Position numbers and translations under genes: made by a program. The notes under the pieces are model-generated. The model did no database searches and was not told the DNA's origin. It saw only the letters and a list, made by a program, of their open reading frames with translations. Shown piece by piece: positions 1 to 9,164 of a DNA stretch of 64,000 nucleotides (within the stretch, counting starts at the first letter, position 1; every line of letters begins with the position of its first letter). Source of the stretch: Alphaproteobacteria bacterium (GTDB lineage: Bacteria > Pseudomonadota > Alphaproteobacteria > Rhizobiales > CAJQND01); assembly GCA_024227565.1 (NCBI GenBank), contig JAAEUE010000155.1:1-64000 (forward strand), in the 5' to 3' direction.

Positions 1-325
1 ATGCCCCCAACAGCACCATAGAGCCTCAAAAGCCACTCAGGGTGTCCATCAGCAAAAAAATCCCGTCAAAGCACAAATCTGCGCTCAGCTCTGGTTGAAC
101 CAACAATCACCAAGCGTTTTTACACGCCCAAGACCCATAGGAGAAGTGTGGGCGATGACCGATTGTGGCCGCGATACACTGGCAAGGGACGTTGTGTGAC
201 CGGATTAATGGTGTCCGCTTCAGGTGGCAATTCGGTCATGTTAAGTCATATTATCCAGATATTAGTAGGTGCAAGCCTCCGTTGGTTTGGCAAGCCAAAG
301 TCGCCCTGGGCTGTCGGAAGCAAGT
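1..325. other. No gene seen at the left edge
   Basis: This stretch lies downstream of the FecR-like gene. The open frames crossing it are short, lack family resemblance and run antisense into that gene. I see no convincing terminator; a short TTTGGC/GCCAAA inverted repeat near 287-300 has too small a loop to count. Confidence 0.5.
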
Positions 326-3300
326 CTAGAAAATATCCATTGCTGGCGTGCAATTTAATGGATTTGCACATGGATTGGGGCGGCGTTGTCTTCGAATCCG
401 CTTTCGCCTCTTGCGTTTGGTCTCGGCTTTACGCCTCTTTCGCTTCCGCTTTACTTTGCGCCGTTTTTGGGTGCGATCGAAACAGCCCAATTTTCCATTG
501 TCGGCCTTCGCGGCCTTTGTTCCTTTTGGGCAAGAATAACAGGTTGCCCCATTGTTGCCGATTTCCGTTTTCGCATATTGTTGGCCATGCCGCCTTTTGC
601 ACTTTGCGATTGCGCTAACTACATACTTTCTCGATTTCACGCTGGCGCAGCGAAGGGATTCATTGTCGCCAATCCAGTCAAATCCTGATTCACAAACACA
701 CCCGGATCTACCATTCGCATCCGGCTCACTCGCGCGGGAGCGGCCATGGTTACGCTTGCACCTATTGTTGTGAGCGGTTGCAGCCCTACGTCGCCGGGTT
801 TCTGCGCAGGATTTTGTCGCGTTCGACAAACGAGTGTTCAACCGGTTGTAGTAGCCTCGGCTATCAGAGAAAGATTGGCCGAATTTGATCGCCCGACGCG
901 CCGCTTCCAGACCTGCTTCAGAGCAACTGCCGCTTGCCGCTGTCAACTGGCCAGCCACGGCGCGCATTTTCCTAATCCCTGCCAGGTCCTGGTCAATCCT
1001 CCAGTCAATGTCATTGCAGACCATTTTTCTTATGCTTGATCGCTTAAAGTCGCGTTGCGCTCTGCCGCGCGTTTGACGCAGAATTGACTCAGCCTCTGCG
1101 ATGCCGCCGGCATCCCCGTCTCGCATGAGCGTTTGTGCCTTGCGGTACCTCACGGCGACGAGCATGGATTTTTCCATCAGTTTGCGTACGCCCGCAAGGA
1201 CGGTGTGCTGTTTCTTGCCACGTTGCTTTTGGCGGTCAGCGTGTTTTCGAAGCTGAGCAATATGCGCTGAGAATTTGCCAGGATCACAACTTGCGAGTGT
1301 TTGTTTTGCGCGGCGCCATGCGTCCCCCATTCGTTTGATAGTGCCAAGTCCACGGTCAACACGGCCCGCCAGCTTCTTGCAGTTTGTCAAATCCTGGTTG
1401 TTCTTCAGGCCATTAAGCAGTTTCTGGGCATTCTTGATACCGGGAACGCCGTTGTTCTTGTAGTTATTGCTCGCGATATTAAACTGTGCCGCCAGTTGAT
1501 CGCATTTATTGACCTCCGCGAGTTCTTCAGCAGCTGGTCTATTTCTAGACGCCGTTGGCGGAGGGCCGCAATCGGCCTGATTGGATCCCACCTGGCAGCC
1601 CGATGTTGTACCTTTCGGTGTCGCGTCGTCGGTTTGCTTTTTCTCGGCAAGTTTTTTCTCCTCGCCCTCTTTGTGCGATGGCTGGCAGCTTGCTTTGTTG
1701 TCGCTATATGTGCCCTGAGGTATGAACCCCTTATCCAATCCGGTGCCACCCGCGCCCTCTTTTTCCGGTCCACAATCTGTGCTGGGTTTCTTTTCTGCCT
1801 TTTTTCGGTCGCCTTCGGCGATATCGGCATCTTTTTTGTCTGTGTCCGCGATTGGTTTTGCGCAGGCCGTTGCGCGGTCAACTTCTCGAGCAACGCTTTG
1901 CTGCGACGCTTCCAGCTCTTTTAGCGAGGCCCGCAAATCGGCGACGCCAGCATCACGCCGTTCTTTGAACTCCTGAAGCAATTGTTGATAGGCAGGTAGC
2001 GCGCGGTGGATTTCGCCTGCACCCCGCTCGACACAGAAAGCGCGCATTTGATCAAAAGTCCGGGGACAGGAGGCCAGAGACAACGAGCCGTTTGCCAACT
2101 TCTCATATCTAGCTCGATACGCGGTCAACCGAAATTGATAGAGCGCATGCGCCGAGTCTGATAACTCGCCAGACTTTTTCGCAAGAAGCGTCGAGACTTC
2201 TAGTAAAGTTCGTCCCGTATCATGAGCGGTAGCTCCGATCTTTTGCGGCAATCGTGCGGCACCAAGACCCCACAAACCTCCAGGCACACGCATAACATTT
2301 TGTCCTGCTTGTCCGAGGGCGGCGCATTTATCGAATAGCGGCCTTGCCGCGCTATCCAACGCTGACTTGAGGTCACTCACCTTTGGCGGCTCCGCGCCGT
2401 TCAATACACCGCTGATAGTTCCCCCGACCCTTCTGCGCGTATCCTCAAGTGAGGAGTTCATGAGCCTTTGCAAATCACCCAAAGACACAAGATCAGCCGC
2501 CATCGCAGCCCCATCCCGTTCGCTCGCGTTGCTGGTGTTACAGAATCGATCCGCATCCGCTTTGATTGGCTGTTGAGCAGTGCGTATTTGATCAGCAGCT
2601 GAGGAAAGCGCTGACTTGGCGGACTTGATTGCGGCGCCGTGGGAACCGGAAACTGATTCTAGCCTGCTGGTAATGATGTTTTCGGCTTCTGTTATATTTC
2701 GTACGGTTTTTTCCAGTTCGCCACTCGGTGTGACCGCCCGAGCCAACCGCTGGCAAAAGGTGCTCATCGAAGTTCGGTGTCGTTCAAGGTCGCCGATGAG
2801 GCTGTCGAGTTTATTTAACGCTGCGTCGAGCGCTTCTTTTCCGGATGGTTTACGTTCCGCCGTTTCGCCCGCTCCCTGGGTGTCTCCAGTTTCCGGAACC
2901 TCGGTATCAGAAGTCAGCGCCCGGCGCTCGGCATCGGAGAGATCGGAGAGTTCCGCTTGAGAACCGCCATCATGCAGAACAAGCTTCTTGCCTCGTTTTA
3001 CAGCCGTTTGCGGCGTGTCCTTGTTGCCACAAGCAATTTCTCCATCCAGCACGGCTAACGTTGTTGTGCCTTTCTTGGGGTCCCGCTTGGCTATCGCATC
3101 TGTTCCTCGAATGCCACAAAGGGAAGTGCCGGTCCGTACGTTAAACTGACTTCGGAACGCCCAATTCTTGGTAAATGCATCGCCGATCGCCCGATAAACG
3201 GCATCGTCTGAAAGCATCGATATTTTCGAGTCTCGGGTGAGGGAAAACACCGGAGCGTCAAAAAACTTTTCCCACCATTCGTCGATCAAGACACCCTGCA

Positions 3301-3826
3301 ACCGGTCAGCCTGCTGCAACGTTTGCCGAACCCCTAGCGTTGTGCTGCTGCCAACGTTGATGGTGGATTGCTTGGCGCCTTCCACTCTTTTGTATCGGAT
3401 GCCATATGCATCCTCATCTCGCGTGAAGTAGACATTCGACGTACCGGATATAGGATCAGGATATGTAATTCTCGCTCGGCCTCGTTCCCCTGTCTTGACA
3501 ATGCTGTGGGCAAATAACGGGTCGCCACGCTGCGCCTTGAAACAAACCTCATTTAGTTTCGCGTCAGGAGTGCAAATGAGAACATCTTTGAAAACGCTGG
3601 TGAGTTTTGCAATCGGCGGACCAGGTGTCGCCAGGGGGAGCAGTAGGGGATGTTGCGGGTGATACTCAATATAGGCGTCCTGATCAATGTGCGTTGTGCC
3701 TTGGGCCAACAGCGGTGCAGACTTGCCGTCAACCAAGCTAAGCAGCAAGAGACACAACAGGTAAATGCTGGGCCCGCAGAATCTGGAGAAGAGCAACGAG
3801 CGAACCTGGGATCGCAATACCATCAT
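326..3826 (-). CDS. Large secreted FecR-domain protein with coiled coil and Cys-rich tail
   Basis: This 1166-residue exported protein is of unknown function. The N-terminus has basic residues and then a hydrophobic stretch (about 16-40) ending near LLAQG, read as a signal peptide. A FecR-like region follows (about 70-280), with a GD...I.TGERGRARI segment and a VRTGTSLCGIRGTD...LAVLDGEI segment. The middle (about 330-950) is long, charged and mostly helical. Near the C-terminus, paired Cys motifs (CVCESGFDW, CYSCPKG) resemble EGF-like modules, followed by a very Lys/Arg-rich stretch. Its start overlaps the stop of the upstream HtrA-like gene as ATGA, so the two are probably translationally coupled. 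It is last in a four-gene envelope operon. I infer periplasmic or surface location with polyanion or cell-wall contact through the basic tail; the actual role is unknown. Confidence 0.8.
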   Translation of the reverse strand: MMVLRSQVRSLLFSRFCGPSIYLLCLLLLSLVDGKSAPLLAQGTTHIDQDAYIEYHPQHPLLLPLATPGPPIAKLTSVFKDVLICTPDAKLNEVCFKAQRGDPLFAHSIVKTGERGRARITYPDPISGTSNVYFTRDEDAYGIRYKRVEGAKQSTINVGSSTTLGVRQTLQQADRLQGVLIDEWWEKFFDAPVFSLTRDSKISMLSDDAVYRAIGDAFTKNWAFRSQFNVRTGTSLCGIRGTDAIAKRDPKKGTTTLAVLDGEIACGNKDTPQTAVKRGKKLVLHDGGSQAELSDLSDAERRALTSDTEVPETGDTQGAGETAERKPSGKEALDAALNKLDSLIGDLERHRTSMSTFCQRLARAVTPSGELEKTVRNITEAENIITSRLESVSGSHGAAIKSAKSALSSAADQIRTAQQPIKADADRFCNTSNASERDGAAMAADLVSLGDLQRLMNSSLEDTRRRVGGTISGVLNGAEPPKVSDLKSALDSAARPLFDKCAALGQAGQNVMRVPGGLWGLGAARLPQKIGATAHDTGRTLLEVSTLLAKKSGELSDSAHALYQFRLTAYRARYEKLANGSLSLASCPRTFDQMRAFCVERGAGEIHRALPAYQQLLQEFKERRDAGVADLRASLKELEASQQSVAREVDRATACAKPIADTDKKDADIAEGDRKKAEKKPSTDCGPEKEGAGGTGLDKGFIPQGTYSDNKASCQPSHKEGEEKKLAEKKQTDDATPKGTTSGCQVGSNQADCGPPPTASRNRPAAEELAEVNKCDQLAAQFNIASNNYKNNGVPGIKNAQKLLNGLKNNQDLTNCKKLAGRVDRGLGTIKRMGDAWRRAKQTLASCDPGKFSAHIAQLRKHADRQKQRGKKQHTVLAGVRKLMEKSMLVAVRYRKAQTLMRDGDAGGIAEAESILRQTRGRAQRDFKRSSIRKMVCNDIDWRIDQDLAGIRKMRAVAGQLTAASGSCSEAGLEAARRAIKFGQSFSDSRGYYNRLNTRLSNATKSCAETRRRRAATAHNNRCKRNHGRSRASEPDANGRSGCVCESGFDWIGDNESLRCASVKSRKYVVSAIAKCKRRHGQQYAKTEIGNNGATCYSCPKGTKAAKADNGKLGCFDRTQKRRKVKRKRKRRKAETKRKRRKRIRRQRRPNPCANPLNCTPAMDIF

Positions 3827-5640
3827 TGTGAACCGCCACTCTCAAGATCGTCTAGATCTCCCAAATTCTCGGTTTCGCTCGTCTTCTCCTCGTTCTTAAC
3901 CGCTGTCTTCTGCTTCAGCGCGCCGCGCAATGCGTCTGCTAGTTGTGAGCTGACAAGCCCATCGCTTGACTGTCTCTGATCGGATTGGAATTTCCGAATT
4001 GCAGTTTTCGTCTTGCCACCCATCTTGCCGTCGATTGGGCCCGGGTCATATCCGAGATCAGCCAGCATGCGTTGAACGTCAGCAATGGAGGGTGGCCCAT
4101 TCGCGTCACCGGAGGTGCCTAAGCGTTCGACATACCTTACAATCGGCCCGTTGCGCGGAAACCTAACGGCCAAAAATCGCAAGTCCCCAACCTTGTCGGA
4201 GACGAGCAAGAGAAACGAATTTCGACCTTCGTTCTTCAGTTCCTTGGCACGCTTCACCAGATCTGCCAGCCTGGACATTTTGGTCTGCGCTATCTCCAAA
4301 ATGGCATCACCTACCTTAACGCGTTTCTCAGCGGCGTCGCTGTTCGGGTCGATTTTCGTAATCACCAAGCGGGCTTCTACTTTTGGACCTAGCTTGTATC
4401 TCGCACGCAATTCCGGTGTCAGGGCCTCAACTGTCATTCCCGAGAGTTCGACTACTCGGCGGGTTGTGGATGAGGTCTCACTCTTCTTCCCAGTAGTGTC
4501 GGCCGTTTCATCCAGGCGGCCAATTTTAAGGGATTTCGTTAGTGTTTCACCATCGCGGAATACTTCAAGTTCTGCAATTGAACCAATAGGCGTTCGCGCG
4601 ACCATGCGGGGCAGGTCCTTCACCTGCGCGATCACAACTCCATTCCAACGAAGCACAACGTCGCCGGGTTTCAAGCCCGCGATATCGGCGGGGTCGCCTG
4701 GTGTCACACGTGATACGAGTGCTCCCTTGGCCTTCGTCAGCCCAAGCGAACTTGCGATTTCATCTGTTACAGGCTGGATTAGCACCCCGATCTTGCCGCG
4801 CCGCGTCTCTCCAAATTGCCTTAGTTGATTAACCACGCGCTTGGCGGTCGAAGATGGAATCGCAAAGCCGAGACCGATTGATCCTCCGGTCGGGGAAATT
4901 ATTGCAGTCGCTATGCCGACCACCTCACCTTTGAGGTTGAAAACTGGTCCGCCTGAATTTCCACGATTGATAGCCGCATCTGTTTGAAAATAATCGTCGT
5001 AGGGGCCCGCATTAATGTCGCGATTTTTAGCTGAGACGATACCCACAGATACCGTGCCACCAAGACCAAACGGATTGCCAATCGCGATCACCTGTTCGCC
5101 GACGCGCAACGTTTCTGAGTCTCCAAATGTTATGGAGGTCAGAGGGGATACTGGCTCGACCTTTAAAACCGCCAAGTTCGTTTTTGAATCCCGACCGACA
5201 ATTTTGGCTTTCAGTTTTGTTCCATCGGAAAACCCGACCGTGATTTCATCAGCATCAGCAATGACATGATTGTTTGTGACGACTAAGCCCGCTGCATCGA
5301 TAACGAAACCGCTGCCGAGTGAGTTGGTCCTTTTAGCTTTGGTTTTATTTTTGCCTCCCTTGCCTTTTGGTTTGGGTTTGAAAAAGTTCTCAAAAAAGGG
5401 ATCGCCGGCGAACGGGCTATCTTTCGGTGTTGCTCGATCGGCTGTATTGGAGTTTGCGTTCTTTCGGGAAAGGTTTTTTGCCGAGATGTTCACAACGGCT
5501 GGAAGAACCCGCTCTACCAAGTTTGGAATTAACGCCGGATCATGAGCATGAGGCGAACTTGAAACCGCGACCAACAACATCGAGGTCAGGGCCACAAGGC
5601 GAAACAGCCAATTTGGCCGGCCAGCCGTGCGGACAGTCAT
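3823..5640 (-). CDS. HtrA/DegP-like protein, catalytic Asp replaced by Asn; two PDZ and PG-binding domains
   Basis: A 605-residue HtrA-family protein with a signal peptide, trypsin-like domain (about 40-270), two PDZ-like regions (about 275-370 and 390-490) and a PG_binding_1 domain (about 515-580; LADLGYDPGPIDGKMG). I chose the ATG at 5640 because a GGAGG sits just ahead of it and it aligns with the start of the paralogue; an in-frame upstream start at 5697 would overlap that paralogue's stop. With this start the catalytic His is His125 (TNNHVIAD) and the nucleophile Ser229 (GNSGGP). The position of DegP Asp135, in the motif D-(I/L)-A, is Asn155 (KTNLAVLK, codon AAC). The triad is therefore incomplete. 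It probably anchors at peptidoglycan in the periplasm. It shares an acidic C-terminal tail (LGDLDDL) with its paralogue. Residual or no proteolysis is an inference. Confidence 0.88.
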   Translation of the reverse strand: MTVRTAGRPNWLFRLVALTSMLLVAVSSSPHAHDPALIPNLVERVLPAVVNISAKNLSRKNANSNTADRATPKDSPFAGDPFFENFFKPKPKGKGGKNKTKAKRTNSLGSGFVIDAAGLVVTNNHVIADADEITVGFSDGTKLKAKIVGRDSKTNLAVLKVEPVSPLTSITFGDSETLRVGEQVIAIGNPFGLGGTVSVGIVSAKNRDINAGPYDDYFQTDAAINRGNSGGPVFNLKGEVVGIATAIISPTGGSIGLGFAIPSSTAKRVVNQLRQFGETRRGKIGVLIQPVTDEIASSLGLTKAKGALVSRVTPGDPADIAGLKPGDVVLRWNGVVIAQVKDLPRMVARTPIGSIAELEVFRDGETLTKSLKIGRLDETADTTGKKSETSSTTRRVVELSGMTVEALTPELRARYKLGPKVEARLVITKIDPNSDAAEKRVKVGDAILEIAQTKMSRLADLVKRAKELKNEGRNSFLLLVSDKVGDLRFLAVRFPRNGPIVRYVERLGTSGDANGPPSIADVQRMLADLGYDPGPIDGKMGGKTKTAIRKFQSDQRQSSDGLVSSQLADALRGALKQKTAVKNEEKTSETENLGDLDDLESGGSQ

Positions 5641-5693
5641 TTTACCCTCCTTGTTCGCAGGATGCTTCCTGCACTTTCGAGGCCGCAGCACCA

Positions 5694-7526
5694 TCATTGT
5701 GAACTGCCAGTATCAAGATCATCAAGATCTCCTAATTGATCTGTCTCGTTTGTGTTCGCCTCGTTCTTAACCGCCGCCCTCTGCTTCAGCGCCGCACGCA
5801 ATGACTTCGCCAAACGGGAGCTCACAAGTCCATCACTTGACTGTCCTTGATCGGTTTGAAATTTGCGGATTGCGACCTTTGTCTTGCCACCCATCTTGCC
5901 GTCGATTGGGCCTGGGTCGTATCCAAGATCGGCCAACATGCGCTGCACATCGGCAAGAGAGAGTGGTACACTCGGATTATCCGCTGTGCCCGCGCCAACG
6001 AAGCGTTTTACGAAAGACTCGGCGCTTTTCTTTAATCCTATGAACCGCACATCTCCCCGCCTGTTTGAGATCAGAACCAAAACAGTTGGCCGGCCATCCT
6101 TTTCGAGCTGCGCTGCACTTTTGACCACATCCCCCAAGCTTGAAACTTTTTCCTTGCCCAATTCTGCAATAACATCTCCGGGTGTGATCTTCTGTTCCGC
6201 CGCATCGCTTTCAGGATGCACGTTTGTCACCACAACTCCTGCCGTTACCTTGGGCTCGATTTTGAACTCTGCGCGCCGCGCGCGTGTCAGAGCCGTTAGG
6301 GTGACCCCCATCCATTCAATTTCGGAGAGTATTTGACTGGAACCCTTGTTCGTGGCCTTGCTGTCAGGCGAAGCCGCTGAGTGCGAGGACTCCTCCAGAC
6401 GGGCGACAGTGACTTTTTTGGCCAACCTCTCACCATCACGAAAGATGATGGCATCCACCACAGAGCCAGGCGGTGTTCCGGCCACCATGCCTGGCAGGGC
6501 CCTCATCTGCGGAACTTCCACGCCGTTCCAGCGCAGCAGCACGTCGCCTTTCTTCAGTCCAGCCTGCTCAGCGGGTCTGCCAGGGATCACTTCGTTGATG
6601 AGTGCACCTGTAGATTTTGCGAGACCTATTGCACTTGCAACCTCATCCGTTACCGTCTGAATTCTCACGCCTATTGTGCCGCGCCGAGTTTCTCCAAATT
6701 GCCTCAATTGAGCGACCACATTCTTGGCGGTCGAAGACGGCACCGCAAAGCCGATGCCAATTGATCCCCCGCTGGGGGATATTATGGAAGTGTTTACCCC
6801 GACCACTTCGCCATGAAGATTGAACATTGGCCCACCGTTGTTGCCACGGTTAACGGCAGCGTCACTCTGAATAAAATCGTCGTAGGATCCCGCATTAATG
6901 TCGCGATTCTTAGCTGAAACAACCCCCAGGGACACTGTGCCACCAAGCCCAAATGGATTGCCGATTGCAATTACCTGCTCGCCAACGCGCAGTGTTTTGG
7001 AGTCGCCAAATGCTACAGACGTCAGTGGAGCAACAGGCTCCACCTTGAGAACAGCCAAGTCGGTCTTCGCGTCTGTGCCGACAATTTTGGCTTTCAGCTT
7101 TGTTCCACCGGAAAATCCGACCGTGATTTCATCAGCATCAGCAATGACATGATAGTTTGTAACCACTAAGCCAGCTGCATCGATGATAAATCCCGAACCG
7201 AGCGACTGCACTTTGCGCGGCCGGGAGCGACGCTTTCTCTTGCCCGTTTTGGGATCTTTCGCAAAAAACTCCTCGAAAAATTCTCTGAAGGGTGAGCCTT
7301 CAGGGAGATTCGGAACGGAAGGCGCGCTTGTCTTTGCATCTTTGGAAGCCTTGGCTTTACCGGTTGTAGAGATGTTTACAACGGCCGGAAGGACCCGTTC
7401 CACAATATCGGGAATCTGCGCGGGATCGTGGGCGTGGATGGAACTGCTCATGATCATAAGTAGCGCCACCAAGCAGCACAATTGAAAGGTCGTTTTTGTT
7501 ACAACGAACAGCTGCCATTTCTGCAT
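5694..7526 (-). CDS. HtrA/DegP-like pseudoprotease, catalytic Ser replaced by Asn; PDZ and PG-binding domains
   Basis: A 610-residue tandem paralogue of the next gene downstream, with the same layout: signal peptide, trypsin-like domain, two PDZ-like regions, PG_binding_1 domain and acidic LGDLDDL tail. His126 (TNYHVIAD) and Asp156 (KTDLAVLK) of the triad are present. The nucleophile position is Asn230 (GNNGGP, codon AAC) where HtrA enzymes have Ser in GNSGGP, so classical serine protease activity should be lost. The rest of the domain, including the oxyanion-loop glycines, is intact, arguing for a retained binding or chaperone role. The gene lies 56 bases after the PDZ-only gene, and its stop abuts a remnant start shared with the downstream paralogue. 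It could instead act as a regulatory partner in mixed trimers with the paralogue. Confidence 0.9.
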   Translation of the reverse strand: MQKWQLFVVTKTTFQLCCLVALLMIMSSSIHAHDPAQIPDIVERVLPAVVNISTTGKAKASKDAKTSAPSVPNLPEGSPFREFFEEFFAKDPKTGKRKRRSRPRKVQSLGSGFIIDAAGLVVTNYHVIADADEITVGFSGGTKLKAKIVGTDAKTDLAVLKVEPVAPLTSVAFGDSKTLRVGEQVIAIGNPFGLGGTVSLGVVSAKNRDINAGSYDDFIQSDAAVNRGNNGGPMFNLHGEVVGVNTSIISPSGGSIGIGFAVPSSTAKNVVAQLRQFGETRRGTIGVRIQTVTDEVASAIGLAKSTGALINEVIPGRPAEQAGLKKGDVLLRWNGVEVPQMRALPGMVAGTPPGSVVDAIIFRDGERLAKKVTVARLEESSHSAASPDSKATNKGSSQILSEIEWMGVTLTALTRARRAEFKIEPKVTAGVVVTNVHPESDAAEQKITPGDVIAELGKEKVSSLGDVVKSAAQLEKDGRPTVLVLISNRRGDVRFIGLKKSAESFVKRFVGAGTADNPSVPLSLADVQRMLADLGYDPGPIDGKMGGKTKVAIRKFQTDQGQSSDGLVSSRLAKSLRAALKQRAAVKNEANTNETDQLGDLDDLDTGSSQ

Positions 7527-7582
7527 TGGACGCTCTCAATTCTTTCTGAATCCTGCAAACTCAAGATTCATTAACTCGCCCC

Positions 7583-8677
7583 TTAATCCAGTTCATCCAG
7601 CCCTTCCAACTTCAACGGGCCTTCCTCTTCAACAGGCGGGACCATCGAGGTATTTGCCGCCTCATTTTTTCGCTTTGCGGCCTCGTGGATTTTTCGAAGC
7701 AGCCATGGTGAAAGCTCCCCACTCTGACGTATTCCTCGATCACGCCGAAACGCTGATATCGCTGATCGAACCCGATTGCCTAGCACGCCGTCCTTTGGAC
7801 CTGGATCGTACCCAAGCGCGCTCAGATCGCGCTGAAGCTTCAGCACCGCTGAACGCGAAGTTATGCCTTGGGTCGTAGATTTGCGGGCATGTAAAGCGGT
7901 TCGCTCGGTTCTTACGGTGGGTGATTTTGTTTGCACCAACGCCAAGCGGATCACCCGCCCCGACCGCTTCACGCGCATCCTCCATTTGCGGTTTCCGGCG
8001 GCGAGTGCGCTTACAAGATCCGATACAGTTTCAGTTTTTCGTTCATTGATTTCAGAAACAATGTCTCGTTTGCGGAATCCATTGGTGTTTGCAGTCCGCG
8101 CTCCTGGATCAATTATTACGACCCCGCGCTCAAGCGCGCCAAGCTCCAACTCCGTTCCTACGGCTGGAGACAGGTTCGCCATGATTGCGCCTGAAAATGG
8201 ATTGCGACCGCTGATGAGCGTTTGGCGGCGAGGCGGAATTTCAGGTGCCGCCTCGGCTCGCACCCGTACAGTGTTGACCTGACCGGCACGACTGTAAGTA
8301 AGAATAAATGTTCCAGCGGGTGAGATTTCCTTCAGAAAAAGGTCCAAATCCTGAGGGCCGGTTAATTGCACAGCATCAAGTGCAATAAGCACGTCGCCTT
8401 TCACAATCCCAGCTGATCTTAGCGGGCTTGACCGATGCAGTTCCCTCACCAACGCCCCTCTGGTGGAGCTTAAACGATATGCCTCAGCAATTTCCTCTGG
8501 CACCCTTGAGGCAAGCGCGCCACTCCAACTGCCTTGAACCTCAGCGGCGGCGTTCGAGGCTTGGGCAATTACTATTTGTCCGTCCGAGCTAGCCTCGTTT
8601 GCGGCGGTACCGTCAGGAATTGATGTAAGACACGTAACGAGGAGCAAACATAGGGGCCGGACAGGTTCTGAGACCAT
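7583..8677 (-). CDS. Secreted PDZ-domain protein with peptidoglycan-binding domain, no protease domain
   Basis: A protein of about 364 residues that looks like the C-terminal half of the two downstream HtrA paralogues. A signal peptide is followed by a first PDZ-like region (GALVRELHRSSPLRSAGIVKGDVLIALD), a second weaker PDZ-like region (about 170-250), and a PG_binding_1 domain (LSALGYDPGPKDGVLGNRVRSAI). The tail ends EGLDELD, echoing the acidic tails of the HtrA proteins. I prefer ATG 8677, with GGTGAG about five bases upstream, over a GTG at 8686. It is first in the operon. A plausible role is scaffold or substrate adaptor for the HtrA-like proteins at the cell wall; this is inferred from domain sharing alone. 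Confidence 0.82.
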   Translation of the reverse strand: MVSEPVRPLCLLLVTCLTSIPDGTAANEASSDGQIVIAQASNAAAEVQGSWSGALASRVPEEIAEAYRLSSTRGALVRELHRSSPLRSAGIVKGDVLIALDAVQLTGPQDLDLFLKEISPAGTFILTYSRAGQVNTVRVRAEAAPEIPPRRQTLISGRNPFSGAIMANLSPAVGTELELGALERGVVIIDPGARTANTNGFRKRDIVSEINERKTETVSDLVSALAAGNRKWRMRVKRSGRVIRLALVQTKSPTVRTERTALHARKSTTQGITSRSAVLKLQRDLSALGYDPGPKDGVLGNRVRSAISAFRRDRGIRQSGELSPWLLRKIHEAAKRKNEAANTSMVPPVEEEGPLKLEGLDELD

Positions 8678-8686
8678 ACATCTCAC

Positions 8687-9164
8687 CGTTCCCCGGTATC
8701 GTCGCCTCTTCTCTCAGTCAAGATAACCACAAATATGAACTGCTAACAAGCAACCCACCACTAAGACATCGACAGATGCCTTGTGCACGTTAGTTTATTC
8801 TCGTTCAAATTCGGGATTATCTTCAATAGCAAATAGATTAGATTTAGCACTGAACCCACAAGATCTGACCCGTTGAGACGTCTCAATACGAATGAACATC
8901 GGACATCAAGATCCTAATGATCGATTGATTGTTCAGTGGTGGTAGTCCTGTGTCCATACAGGAGCACCGAGAGTCTGATCATGGCACGTTCCGGACTCTC
9001 TGCTCGACTAAACAGAGAGTCTGAATTCAGGTGGCAAGCCGACATCTGAGGTGAAAACGGACATGGGTGTCTGCTTTTGGGTGAGAACCCGACCACCCGC
9101 CACTTAGCTCAACACGGAGATTGATGACCCTGATCAGCCACCCTGATCGGCCTTATGGGGCGGC
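8687..9164. other. Intergenic region upstream of the HtrA operon
   Basis: A 478-base gap between the PDZ gene and the RDD gene, both on the minus strand. It must hold the promoter of the HtrA operon. The notable feature is a perfect 14-base palindrome near 8880. A decamer GAGAGTCTGA occurs twice around 8969-9020, with a related inverted copy between. No credible protein-coding frame is seen. Confidence 0.5.
8873..8886. promoter_or_regulatory. Perfect 14-base palindrome upstream of the HtrA operon
   Basis: TTGAGACGTCTCAA is self-complementary and lies about 195 bases upstream of the first gene of the HtrA operon, in otherwise AT-rich non-coding DNA. It could be an operator for a dimeric regulator. 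No regulator gene is adjacent, so the assignment is tentative. Confidence 0.35.

Noticed and set aside
148-618. Open frame of 156 codons on the plus strand at the left edge
   Set aside because: It runs antisense into the FecR-like gene, has no family features and is explained by the base bias of that gene.
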